Below, in pieces: positions 15,957 through 24,353 of a stretch of 64,000 nucleotides of DNA. The notes beneath the pieces are model-generated. The model had not been told where the DNA came from and made no database searches. It saw nothing but the letters and a program-made list of their open reading frames with translations. The translations under genes and the position numbers were made by a program. This stretch comes from Pedobacter puniceum (GTDB taxonomy: Bacteria; Bacteroidota; Bacteroidia; Sphingobacteriales; Sphingobacteriaceae): NCBI RefSeq assembly GCF_009674685.1, contig NZ_WKJI01000002.1:620001-684000 (forward strand). Direction: 5' to 3'. Position 1 is the stretch's first letter. Each line of letters starts with the position of its first letter.

Positions 15957-17194
15957 TCTTTTCTTAAGGTACTGATGAGTGTTTCAAACTCCTTTACAAA
16001 GTCTTCATAATATTTCCCCGTTCCTGGTCCGTTAAAACCTGTATGGATGTTTCTAACTTTCCCTTGCTTATCAATCACGATCATGGTAGGGAAGGCCATA
16101 ACGGCATTTAGCATGGGTAAACTTTTTGCAGGCTCGCCTTTTTTATTGGTATACCCGGTAATTAAGAATGGATAGGGTACTTGAAAACGATTGATAACTT
16201 TTTGCAAGTTAGCTTTAGATTTTTCAAAATCTGCAGTTCGCTCATAAGCCAAACCTAAAACCTTTACATCATCAAAATTATTTTGGCGAATATAATTGCT
16301 TAAAAATGCAGTTTCATCCATACAATTAGGGCACCAAGAGCCTAATAATTGCAGAATTACTACTTTGTTTTTAAACTCCTCATCTTTTAAGCTTACTTGC
16401 TTTTTATTCATGTCTGGAAAAGAGAAATCTATCTTCTCAAAACCAGGCTTTAAATACGTTAGGCTATAAGCATCGGGCAATGTAGCGTTTTCATCCTTTT
16501 TAGCTGTGAATAATTCTTGCGAAGAAAAACCTGAATAAAACTTACCTTCATTTAGGGTTTCTCCATTTACTTTTGCAGTAAATAAAAAGGCAAAACCACC
16601 ATCAAAAGTTGATAAACTAAGCTCATCGCCATCTAAAACACCATCTAAATACCTGTAATCTCCGGTAGGGGTAAGAAAAGAACCACTTACTAGATTACCT
16701 TCTTGTTTAAAGTTCCCGATGGCTAGGGTAGTATCTTTACCTTCGAGGTTGGTAAATATAGTTGCCCATTTGCCAGTGATATTTTGTGTAGTTGGTTTAA
16801 GCTGTTCTTTAAACCTCCAATTTACCCCATATTGGGCTATGAAATCCATCTTCACATCTTTGTCTGCCAAGTGTTTTACCCAATAGCCTTCTATTTTATT
16901 ATCCGCAATAATGCCTTTTATTTCAGAATCATAAAGTGGCATTTTAATAAAAATAGAATCATTTTCTCGGGTTATATCATCTACTTTAAATTGCTCTTCA
17001 CCATTCTTAATAAGCATTTGCCATTTGCCTAAACTATCTTTCAGTTCAAAATTAAAAGGCACTTCGGCACCTGCTTCATTAATTAAAGCACCTCTCCAAA
17101 TACCACTATTTAAAGTGTTATTTGTTGTTTGACAAGCTACTGTAAATAATATAAAAAAGGTAAGAATGCTATAAATGAGATTTTTAATATTCAT
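15953..17194 (-). CDS. TlpA-like thioredoxin-fold lipoprotein
   Basis: Envelope disulfide reductase-like protein. I choose ATG at 17194 because it gives a clean lipoprotein signal (MNIKNLIYSILTFFILFTVA then C); the reading frame extends 18 codons upstream without adding a plausible signal. The N-terminal 250 residues form a beta-rich region seen in Bacteroidota TlpA proteins. The thioredoxin domain follows, with the active site WCPNC (C288, C291) and the cis-Pro region AFPTMIVIDKQGKVR. It precedes and overlaps the M1 peptidase gene. Likely function is reduction of periplasmic disulfides or cytochrome c maturation; the partner is unknown. Confidence 0.88.
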   Translation of the reverse strand: MNIKNLIYSILTFFILFTVACQTTNNTLNSGIWRGALINEAGAEVPFNFELKDSLGKWQMLIKNGEEQFKVDDITRENDSIFIKMPLYDSEIKGIIADNKIEGYWVKHLADKDVKMDFIAQYGVNWRFKEQLKPTTQNITGKWATIFTNLEGKDTTLAIGNFKQEGNLVSGSFLTPTGDYRYLDGVLDGDELSLSTFDGGFAFLFTAKVNGETLNEGKFYSGFSSQELFTAKKDENATLPDAYSLTYLKPGFEKIDFSFPDMNKKQVSLKDEEFKNKVVILQLLGSWCPNCMDETAFLSNYIRQNNFDDVKVLGLAYERTADFEKSKANLQKVINRFQVPYPFLITGYTNKKGEPAKSLPMLNAVMAFPTMIVIDKQGKVRNIHTGFNGPGTGKYYEDFVKEFETLISTLRKE

Positions 17195-17318
17195 GATGTT
17201 TTTATGTCTGTAAAGCATTACATGATTCACGCCAATTTTGTTTTTCATTAGTTTTGATAAGGTTCAAATTTATGAATAATTGGACACAATTAGCTTAAGT
17301 TAGCACTTCATTAAAAAC

Positions 17319-17347
17319 AAAAAGTTCGTGTTAAACACGAACTTTTT
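17319..17347 (-). terminator. Strong terminator after acyl-CoA dehydrogenase gene
   Basis: Perfect 13-bp stem (17319-17331 with 17335-17347, core GTTCGTGT/ACACGAAC) and a three-base loop. On the minus strand it ends in TTTTTGTTTTT, 28 bases after the stop. It insulates the dehydrogenase from the tlpA-like gene. Confidence 0.85.
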
Positions 17348-17374
17348 ACCTTAAGAAAAGTACTATATCTCCTA

Positions 17375-18514
17375 TCACCTTAACACCTCTCTGGAAATAA
17401 CTACTTTTTGTATTTCGGAAGTACCTTCGTAAATCTGCGTTATTTTGGCATCACGCATTAAGCGTTCTACATGATACTCTTTAACAAAGCCATAACCACC
17501 GTGTATTTGCACAGCTTCTATAGTGGTTTGCATAGCTACCTCAGAAGCATATAATTTAGCCATGGCACTTGCTTGCGCATAAGATTGGCCGCTATCTTTT
17601 AGCCAAGCTGCTTTCAAAACCATTAAACGGGCAGCTTCTATTTGGGTAGCCATATCGGCCAGCTTAAAAGCTATAGCCTGATGATTTGCAATAGGCTTAC
17701 CAAAGGTTTTACGCTCTTTAGCGTATTGTGTAGCTAACTCGAAAGCACCAGAAGCAATACCTAAAGCTTGTGCAGCAATACCTATTCTACCCCCATCAAG
17801 GGTTTGCATGGCAAACTTAAAACCAAAACCATCTTCACCAATACGATTGGCTTTAGGTACTTTAACATCGCTAAACATTAAAGAATGGGTATCAGACCCT
17901 CTAATACCTAATTTATTTTCTTTTGGACCTATGGTAAAACCTTCCATTCCTCTTTCTACAATTAAGGCATTAATACCGTGACTGCCTTTACTGGCATCTG
18001 TTTGCGCCATAACTAAATAAGTAGAGGCAGAGCTTCCGTTGGTAATCCAATTTTTAGTACCGTTTAGCAAATAATAATCGCCCATATCTATGGCGGTGGT
18101 ATGTTGCGAGGTAGCATCAGAACCAGCTTCAGGTTCTGATAAGCAAAATGCACCTATGACTTCTCCTCTGGCTAATGGCTTCAGGTATTTCTCTTTTTGT
18201 GCTTCGGTACCGTACTTTTCTAATCCGTAGCATACTAAAGAGTTATTTACAGACATCACTACAGAGGCAGAGGCATCTACTTTAGATAATTCTTCCATCA
18301 CCAAAACATAGGAAATGGTATCCATACCGGCTCCATCGTATTCAGGACTTACCATCATTCCCATAAAACCCAATTCGGCCATTTTTTTTATCTGCTCAGC
18401 AGGAAATTTTTGATGCTCATCTCGCTCTATCACACCAGGCTTTAACTCATTTTGAGCAAAATCTCTTGCCGCCTGCTGAATCATGATATGTTCTTCTGAT
18501 AATTGAAAATGCAT
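17375..18514 (-). CDS. Acyl-CoA dehydrogenase (short-chain/butyryl-type)
   Basis: 379-residue FAD-dependent dehydrogenase that oxidises acyl-CoA to enoyl-CoA and passes electrons to ETF. Family signatures are present: GAFCLSEPEAGSDATS for FAD/substrate binding, TKNWITNGSSASTYLVMAQT, and the C-terminal IYEGTSEIQKVVISREVL with the catalytic base E363 in the short/medium-chain position. Length is typical. It is a single-gene unit: a terminator follows it, and 260 bases without a gene separate it from panD upstream. Substrate could be butyryl-, isobutyryl- or 2-methylbutyryl-CoA. The sequence does not choose between fatty-acid and branched-chain amino-acid degradation. Confidence 0.93.
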   Translation of the reverse strand: MHFQLSEEHIMIQQAARDFAQNELKPGVIERDEHQKFPAEQIKKMAELGFMGMMVSPEYDGAGMDTISYVLVMEELSKVDASASVVMSVNNSLVCYGLEKYGTEAQKEKYLKPLARGEVIGAFCLSEPEAGSDATSQHTTAIDMGDYYLLNGTKNWITNGSSASTYLVMAQTDASKGSHGINALIVERGMEGFTIGPKENKLGIRGSDTHSLMFSDVKVPKANRIGEDGFGFKFAMQTLDGGRIGIAAQALGIASGAFELATQYAKERKTFGKPIANHQAIAFKLADMATQIEAARLMVLKAAWLKDSGQSYAQASAMAKLYASEVAMQTTIEAVQIHGGYGFVKEYHVERLMRDAKITQIYEGTSEIQKVVISREVLR

Positions 18515-18710
18515 AATTAAAACATTCTAATGTTAACAAAATAAGAGTATTGGCTTGTAGCCATAGGCTTAATCATTACAAGATAATAATTATTATGCAA
18601 GCATAGTAAAATAAATCAAAAAAATTACAATTGATAGGGGAGTTGCTTAAAGAAAAGGAATTTGAACAAGATAAAAGCTTAAAACAGCTTTCGAGTTAGT
18701 AGGTATTAAA

Positions 18711-18743
18711 AAGAAAAAAGCCCGAATATAAATTATTCAGGCT
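18711..18743 (-). terminator. Terminator after panD
   Basis: Ten-pair stem on the minus strand (AGCCTGAATA with TATTCGGGCT, one G-U pair) with a five-base loop, followed by TTTTTCTTTTT. It lies 31 bases beyond the panD stop. Confidence 0.8.
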
Positions 18744-18774
18744 CTTTTATACTTTTTACTATATACCTTAGAGG

Positions 18775-19125
18775 CTATTTAATCAGTCGGTTATTTTCGT
18801 CAGGAAAAACAAGTACTGGTTGATATTTCTTAGCTTCTTCCATTTCCATATGCGCATAAGAAACTATGATGATGATATCACCAACTTGGGCTAATCTGGC
18901 GCATGAGCCATTTAAACAAATGGTACCGCTACCTCTTTCACCTTTAATTATATAGGTTTCAAAACGAGCTCCGTTATTATTATTTACCACCTGCACTTTT
19001 TCATTAGGTATCATATTGGCCGCATCAATTAAATCCTCATCAATAGTAATACTCCCAACATAATTAAGTTCGGACTGTGTTACTTTAGCTCTATGAATTT
19101 TAGATTTTAAGACTTCAATAATCAT
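18775..19125 (-). CDS. panD: Aspartate 1-decarboxylase
   Basis: 116-residue pyruvoyl-dependent enzyme that makes beta-alanine from aspartate for pantothenate synthesis. The self-cleavage site is G24-S25 in NYVGSITID, where Ser25 becomes the pyruvoyl group. The conserved [21 protein letters not shown]... region is read in two parts: [16 protein letters not shown] and AARLAQVGD-like [16 protein letters not shown]. Length is normal. It sits 34 bases downstream of panC on the same strand, so one transcript supplies both halves of the pantothenate ligation. A terminator follows. Confidence 0.97.
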   Translation of the reverse strand: MIIEVLKSKIHRAKVTQSELNYVGSITIDEDLIDAANMIPNEKVQVVNNNNGARFETYIIKGERGSGTICLNGSCARLAQVGDIIIIVSYAHMEMEEAKKYQPVLVFPDENNRLIK

Positions 19126-19159
19126 AACACAAAGTTAGTATAGAATTTTAGAAAAAATG

Positions 19160-19996
19160 TTAGGCTAACATCATATTATCGATAAGCCTGGTTGTACCTA
19201 CAAAACAAGCAATTAAAGCAATAGCTGGTCCTTTTTCTTGTAAATCATGCAAATTATCAGGATTACAAATCCTCAAATATTCTACATTCAATAAATTAGA
19301 GCTTGTAAAAAATTTGTTAGCTTGTTGTTTTAACTCGTCTAAAGACAATAAATTGTAATTATCCTTTATAAAAATTAGCGCTTTGCTTAAGCTTAAAGCA
19401 GCAAGTCTTTCTTCGGGGTTTAAGTGGATGTTTCTGGAACTCATCGCCAAACCATCTGTCTCTCTTATAATGTCGCAACTTTTTAATTGAATGGGTAAAT
19501 TAAAATCGTGAACCATTTTTTTAATGACCAAAAATTGCTGATAATCTTTTTGCCCAAAAAATGCAACATCAGGGATAGCTGTTTTAAAAAGCTTATAAAC
19601 AATTTGTGTTACTCCTTTATAATGCCCTGGCCTAAATTCGCCTTCCAGTAAAAGGTCTAATTCACCCACATCATAATTCCAAGGTTCATCAACTACCGGA
19701 TACATTTCTTCTACCTCGGGGTGAAAAAGGATATGACAGCCTGTTTGCTCCAGCTTTGCAATATCTTCTGCTATGGGCTTGGGGTATTTTAATAAATCCG
19801 CTTTATTGTTAAACTGAGTTGGATTAACGAATATGGATGCTACTGTAACATCAGTATAAGTTAAAGATTGTTGGATAAGAGAAAGATGTCCCTGATGCAG
19901 AGCGCCCATGGTTGGCACTAATCCAATGCGCTTACCTTCTTGTTTATGTTGAAGTAGTAAAGAAGTTAAATCTTCTTTGCGAGTTATTATTTTCAA
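19160..19996 (-). CDS. panC: Pantothenate synthetase
   Basis: 278-residue ATP-dependent ligase joining pantoate and beta-alanine, the last step of pantothenate synthesis. Nucleotidylyltransferase motifs are clear: PTMGALHQGHLSLI near residues 28-41 (HxGH class), FVNPTQFN, DVAFFGQKDYQQ, and AMSSRN (the KMSKS-like loop). It heads panC-panD. The start codon faces a divergent plus-strand gene across 145 bases that hold a strong plus-strand promoter. Assignment is secure. Confidence 0.97.
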   Translation of the reverse strand: MKIITRKEDLTSLLLQHKQEGKRIGLVPTMGALHQGHLSLIQQSLTYTDVTVASIFVNPTQFNNKADLLKYPKPIAEDIAKLEQTGCHILFHPEVEEMYPVVDEPWNYDVGELDLLLEGEFRPGHYKGVTQIVYKLFKTAIPDVAFFGQKDYQQFLVIKKMVHDFNLPIQLKSCDIIRETDGLAMSSRNIHLNPEERLAALSLSKALIFIKDNYNLLSLDELKQQANKFFTSSNLLNVEYLRICNPDNLHDLQEKGPAIALIACFVGTTRLIDNMMLA

Positions 19997-20063
19997 AGAA
20001 ATAAAAATTTGGGGCTAAAATTGTAAAATAGTTTATAATAAACAAAAGCATTTACGTAAATCG

Positions 20064-20094
20064 TTGATAATTTACCAGATAATGATTATATTTG
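20064..20094 (+). promoter_or_regulatory. Consensus Bacteroidota promoter for 20142-24288 unit
   Basis: TTGA (20064-20067), a 19-base spacer, then TATATTTG (20087-20094) match the housekeeping pattern TTTG-N19/20-TAnnTTTG. The box ends 47 bases before the ATG at 20142. This is the best promoter match in the window. Confidence 0.75.
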
Positions 20095-20141
20095 CAGTTC
20101 TAAAAATCACTTCTTAACAAAAACTTAACAAAGATTAGGAG

Positions 20142-20966
20142 ATGGGAAAAACCAAGCTTTTGTTTATCACTCATGAAATGTCACCATTTCTGGAGATTAC
20201 AAAAATTTCTGAAATCACAAGACAACTACCACAAGCCATGCAAGATAAAGGATTCGAGATAAGAATTCTTATGCCGCGTTTTGGCAACATCAATGAAAGA
20301 AGAAACAGACTACACGAGGTAATTCGTTTATCGGGGATGAATATTGTTATTGGAGAAAACGACAATCCTCTTATTATAAAAGTTGCATCTATACCTTCTG
20401 CAAGAATGCAGGTTTACTTTCTAGATAATGAAGATTATTTCCAACGTAAACATGTATTTAATGATGGAAAAGGAAAGTTTTATGCCGATAACGATGAACG
20501 TACTATATTCTTTTGCAAAGGCGCTTTAGAAACGGTTAAAAAATTAGGCTGGTCTCCAGATATCGTTCATTGCCATGGCTGGATGACTTCTTTAGTACCT
20601 GCTTATTTAAAAACGATTTATAAAGATGACCCTACTTTTAAAGATTCAAAAATAGTTTACTCTTTATACCCACATAGTTTTAATGAAACTTTAGGTGCTG
20701 ATTTTGCTAAGAAAGCAGTTATGAAAGGCATGCAAGAATCAGATACTGTAAATTATGCTGATGCTTCTAGTGTTGCTTTAGATAAAGCTGCTATTGATTA
20801 TGCTGATGCGGTAGTGTTTGGCGCAGAAACTATTCATGATGAGGTGTTAAATTTTGTTAAAAATTCTGATAAGCCTACTTTAGATTATAATTCTACATTA
20901 GATTTAGAGAATTATTACAATTTTTATCAGGAAGTAGCGTCTGATATACTGATATCAGTAGCATAA
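20142..20966 (+). CDS. Glycogen/starch synthase N-terminal domain-like protein
   Basis: 274-residue protein matching only the N-terminal Rossmann half of GT5 glycogen synthase (about 480 residues). KLLFITHEMSPFLEITKISEI aligns with the synthase start, but the ADP-glucose-binding KTGGL segment is replaced by ITKISEI. IVHCHGWMTSLVPAYLKTIY is the conserved DxxHxHDWxT region. The C-terminal nucleotide-sugar domain is absent, and the gene ends cleanly, followed 18 bases later by a DUF4270 gene. I recall the same short protein in other Bacteroidota, so this is a conserved form and not a local truncation. Synthase activity is doubtful; a regulatory or binding role is possible. Confidence 0.8.
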   Translation: MGKTKLLFITHEMSPFLEITKISEITRQLPQAMQDKGFEIRILMPRFGNINERRNRLHEVIRLSGMNIVIGENDNPLIIKVASIPSARMQVYFLDNEDYFQRKHVFNDGKGKFYADNDERTIFFCKGALETVKKLGWSPDIVHCHGWMTSLVPAYLKTIYKDDPTFKDSKIVYSLYPHSFNETLGADFAKKAVMKGMQESDTVNYADASSVALDKAAIDYADAVVFGAETIHDEVLNFVKNSDKPTLDYNSTLDLENYYNFYQEVASDILISVA

Positions 20967-20984
20967 TATTATTTAAAAGATCAT

Positions 20985-22373
20985 ATGAGATTTAAAAATT
21001 TAGGCTTATTAACCCTGTTGATAAGTCTTTTTATTTTGGGCGCATGCCAAGACCCATCTACCATTGGTTTAGATGTTAACCCAGATTTACTTTTGAATGC
21101 TAAAGTTGTAGATACAAGTACCATCCACACCAAGCTTGTAAGAGAGGATGAAATCATCACCAACCAAAACAACAAAAATGTTTTAGGCTATTTAGACGAC
21201 CCACAATTTGGTAAAACAACTGCTAATTTGGCTTTAGCTTTAACGTTACCCACTGTAAATGTAAGCTTTGGCACTAATCCTATTATAGATTCTGCGGTTT
21301 TAGTACTTCCATATGGTGGCGCTCATTATGGCGATAGCATTAATTATACTGCACAAGTAAGGCAGTTAGACGAGCTTTTATACTTTGAAGATGGCAGAAC
21401 CTTTAAAAGCAATAAAATTTGGCTTAGAAAGACCGATATTGTAGGCTCAAAAGTTTTTAAACCTTCATATAAAGATAGTATCATCATTAAAGATATTAGA
21501 GTAGGAAGAGCCGATACGGTAAAAAAGGTTATTCCTCAATTAAGAATCCCTTTAAATAATACTTTTATCAATACCCAAATTATCAACGCTGGTACTGCTA
21601 ATTTAGCTTCTAATAAGGCTTTTGCCGATTATTTTAAAGGCTTACATGTTTCTTTAGACCAAACAAGTATAGCTGCTAATAAAGGGGCTTTAATGCTTTT
21701 TAACACAACGGGAAGTGGTGAAAATGGTGCTAGAGTGGATATTTTTTATCGTACAACCAATACTAACGGAGGTACAGATACTACTTCACAATCTTTCCCT
21801 ATTAATGGAACTTTTGGAAGTGCTGCTACAGAATTAGCTTGGAATTTTTCTGGTACACCAGTGGCTACCGCATTAAGTAGTACTGCTGTAAGCAACCCAG
21901 TTTTATATTTAAAAAGTCTGGCAGGAACTAAGGTAAGAGTGAAATTTCCTTATATCACCAGACTTAAAAGCTTAGGTCGTAATATCGTTATCAATAAAGC
22001 AGAACTTATTTTTACGATAGAAAATGGCAGTGATGCACCTTTAAAACCTATTCCATTAATCAGAATTCATAAATGGGATATAGCAGACCAGCCACAATTT
22101 TTACCAGATGAGAACGCTTCTTTAAATACTTTAGGTATTGGTTTTGTTGATGGATTTTACAACACTACAAGTAAAACTTACAGACTTAACGTAACTACCC
22201 ATATACAAGATTTAGTAAATGGAGGTGTAGATTATGGTACTTTCATTAGTACTTATGATGTAGTAGGCCAATCTAATAGATTGGATATTATACAAAGAGC
22301 AATACTTGGCGGCGGCAATAATACAAGTGGTATTAAAACCAAATTGAAGGTTTATTACACAGACCAACGCTAA
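20985..22373 (+). CDS. DUF4270 family lipoprotein
   Basis: 462-residue secreted lipoprotein. The signal LGLLTLLISLFILGAC gives lipobox cysteine about residue 21, followed by QDPSTIGLDVNPDLLL, the characteristic DUF4270 opening. The rest is beta-rich, with many Asn/Thr/Ser residues and the family segment FGKTTANLALALTLP. The function is unknown; the family is restricted, as far as I know, to Bacteroidota and often lies beside the short glycogen-synthase-like gene and glmS, as here. Outer-membrane or surface location is likely. No catalytic motif is visible. Confidence 0.85.
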   Translation: MRFKNLGLLTLLISLFILGACQDPSTIGLDVNPDLLLNAKVVDTSTIHTKLVREDEIITNQNNKNVLGYLDDPQFGKTTANLALALTLPTVNVSFGTNPIIDSAVLVLPYGGAHYGDSINYTAQVRQLDELLYFEDGRTFKSNKIWLRKTDIVGSKVFKPSYKDSIIIKDIRVGRADTVKKVIPQLRIPLNNTFINTQIINAGTANLASNKAFADYFKGLHVSLDQTSIAANKGALMLFNTTGSGENGARVDIFYRTTNTNGGTDTTSQSFPINGTFGSAATELAWNFSGTPVATALSSTAVSNPVLYLKSLAGTKVRVKFPYITRLKSLGRNIVINKAELIFTIENGSDAPLKPIPLIRIHKWDIADQPQFLPDENASLNTLGIGFVDGFYNTTSKTYRLNVTTHIQDLVNGGVDYGTFISTYDVVGQSNRLDIIQRAILGGGNNTSGIKTKLKVYYTDQR

Positions 22374-22398
22374 TTGATAAAACACCATGCGTTTAAAG

Positions 22399-22444
22399 AA
22401 AAAATATTTTGTAGTTTAGCCCCCCTAAATACAAAATATTTTTT
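22399..22444 (+). promoter_or_regulatory. 20-bp hairpin ending two bases before the glmS start codon
   Basis: AAAAAATATTTTGTA (22399-22413) is the exact reverse complement of TACAAAATATTTTTT (22430-22444). Five more pairs, TTTAG with CTAAA, extend it inward past one bulged G, leaving a loop of five C residues. The ATG of glmS is at 22447. It could be the terminator of the DUF4270 gene, a translational block on glmS, or both. Confidence 0.7.
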
Positions 22445-22446
22445 CT

Positions 22447-24288
22447 ATGTGTGGAATAGTTGGCTACATAGGCAACAGAGAAGCCTATCCAATCGTAATC
22501 AAAGGTTTACATCGCTTAGAGTATCGCGGATATGATAGCGCTGGAGTAGCCTTAATCAACCCAAAAAAAGAACTCAACATCTATAAAAAAGCAGGTAAGG
22601 TTAAAGATTTAGAAGATTTTGCTGCTTCTAGTGATTTATCTGGAACTGTAGGAATGGGCCATACCCGTTGGGCTACCCATGGCGAACCTAGTGATAGAAA
22701 CTCGCACCCGCACCAATCTGGTAATGAAAAACTCGCTATTATTCATAATGGTATTATAGAGAATTATGGTCCTATTAAGGAGGAATTAATTTCTCGTGGA
22801 CATATTTTTAAAAGTGATACTGATACTGAGGTTTTAATCCATTTAATTGAAGATATCCAGAAAAACGGAAACTTGGATTTGCAAGAAGCTGTTAGGGTAG
22901 CTTTACATGAGGTTATTGGTGCTTTTGCTATCGTGATTATGGATAAAGAGCAACCAGACCAATTAATAGCGGCTCGTAAAGGCAGTCCGATGGTAATAGG
23001 TGTTGGCGAAAAAGAATATTTTATTGCTTCTGATGCTACCCCTATTGTTGAGTACACAAAAAATGTAATTTATCTTAACGATAATGAGATTGCTTATCTT
23101 AAAAGAGATGAGCTTGTTATCAAAAGCATAGACAATATTGTACAAACCCCTTATATACACGAGCTTGAGCTTAAACTAGAAATGCTTGAGAAAGGCGGTT
23201 ATGACCACTTTATGCTTAAAGAGATTTATGAGCAACCACGCTCTATTAAAGATAGCATGAGGGGTAGAATTTATCCTAATGAGGGTAAGTTACAACTAGG
23301 TGGTTTAAAACAATACGAAGAAAAATTTAAAAACGCAGACCGCATCATTATTGTAGCTTGCGGAACTTCTTGGCATGCAGGTTTAGTTGGAGAATATCTG
23401 ATTGAAGAGTTTGCTAGAGTTCCTGTAGAGGTTGAATATGCATCTGAATTTAGATATAGAAATCCTATCATCTCTGAAAAAGATATTGTAATTGCAATTT
23501 CACAATCTGGAGAGACAGCGGACACCATGGCAGCTATTGAGCTTGCAAAGGAAAAAGGAGCAACTATTCTTGGTATTTGTAATGTGGTAGGTTCTTCTAT
23601 ACCAAGATTAACACATGCTGGGGTTTACACCCATGCTGGACCAGAAATTGGAGTGGCTTCTACCAAAGCGTTCACAGCACAGGTAACTGTACTCACCTTA
23701 ATTGCTTTTTATGTAGCACAAATTAAGGGTACAGTAACTACGGGTAAATTGGTAGAATTACTTACCGAGTTAGAAAGTGTGCCTACACTTGTAGAAAAAG
23801 CACTTAAAGCAAATGACTTAATTGTTAAAATCGCCGAAGAGCTTAAAGATTCTAGAAACTGTCTTTTCTTAGGAAGAGGAAGTGGTTTCCCTGTAGCTTT
23901 AGAAGGTGCATTAAAATTAAAAGAGATTTCTTATATCCATGCAGAGGGTTATCCTGCTGCAGAAATGAAACATGGGCCTATTGCTTTAATTGATAATGAA
24001 ATGCCAGTTATTGTAATAGCCACCAAAAATTCTTCTTATGAGAAAGTTATCTCTAATATTCAAGAAGTAAAAGCTAGAAAAGGTATTGTGATTGCTATTG
24101 TTACTGAGGGCGATACAGAGGTTAAAAATATGGCTGATTATACCATTGAAATCCCGCATGCTGATGAGGCTTTCTTGCCTTTAATTGCTACCATACCATT
24201 GCAGTTATTATCCTACCATATAGCTGTAATGAGAGGTTGCAATGTAGACCAGCCTAGAAACTTAGCAAAATCTGTTACGGTAGAGTAA
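22447..24288 (+). CDS. glmS: Glutamine-fructose-6-phosphate aminotransferase (isomerizing)
   Basis: 613-residue enzyme making glucosamine-6-phosphate from fructose-6-phosphate and glutamine, the entry to UDP-GlcNAc. The N-terminal glutaminase domain begins MCGIVGYIGNREA, with Cys2 the nucleophile after Met removal, and contains GHTRWATHGEPSDRNSHPH. Two SIS domains follow (ACGTSWHAGLVGEYLIEE and LGRGSGFPVALEGALKLKE). The C-terminus DQPRNLAKSVTVE carries the conserved lysine of the active site. Length is standard. It follows DUF4270 by 73 bases that are largely one hairpin, and is closed by a terminator. No glmS ribozyme was recognised. Confidence 0.98.
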   Translation: MCGIVGYIGNREAYPIVIKGLHRLEYRGYDSAGVALINPKKELNIYKKAGKVKDLEDFAASSDLSGTVGMGHTRWATHGEPSDRNSHPHQSGNEKLAIIHNGIIENYGPIKEELISRGHIFKSDTDTEVLIHLIEDIQKNGNLDLQEAVRVALHEVIGAFAIVIMDKEQPDQLIAARKGSPMVIGVGEKEYFIASDATPIVEYTKNVIYLNDNEIAYLKRDELVIKSIDNIVQTPYIHELELKLEMLEKGGYDHFMLKEIYEQPRSIKDSMRGRIYPNEGKLQLGGLKQYEEKFKNADRIIIVACGTSWHAGLVGEYLIEEFARVPVEVEYASEFRYRNPIISEKDIVIAISQSGETADTMAAIELAKEKGATILGICNVVGSSIPRLTHAGVYTHAGPEIGVASTKAFTAQVTVLTLIAFYVAQIKGTVTTGKLVELLTELESVPTLVEKALKANDLIVKIAEELKDSRNCLFLGRGSGFPVALEGALKLKEISYIHAEGYPAAEMKHGPIALIDNEMPVIVIATKNSSYEKVISNIQEVKARKGIVIAIVTEGDTEVKNMADYTIEIPHADEAFLPLIATIPLQLLSYHIAVMRGCNVDQPRNLAKSVTVE

Positions 24289-24304
24289 GCTAAAGTTGAA
24301 AAAT

Positions 24305-24338
24305 AAAAAAGGGCAAGATGATTATCTTACCCTTTTTT
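24305..24338 (+). terminator. Terminator after glmS
   Basis: AAAAAAGGG-c-AAGAT pairs with ATCTT-a-CCCTTTTTT around a four-base loop, 16 bases past the glmS stop. It is nearly symmetric and can also serve the convergent porP-like gene. Confidence 0.85.
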
Positions 24339-24353
24339 AGTAAAATCTATCTT

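Noticed and set aside
22375-22446. glmS ribozyme or riboswitch upstream of glmS
   Set aside because: The 73-base spacer is mostly a simple hairpin; it is too short and lacks the ribozyme core that lies upstream of Firmicutes glmS.
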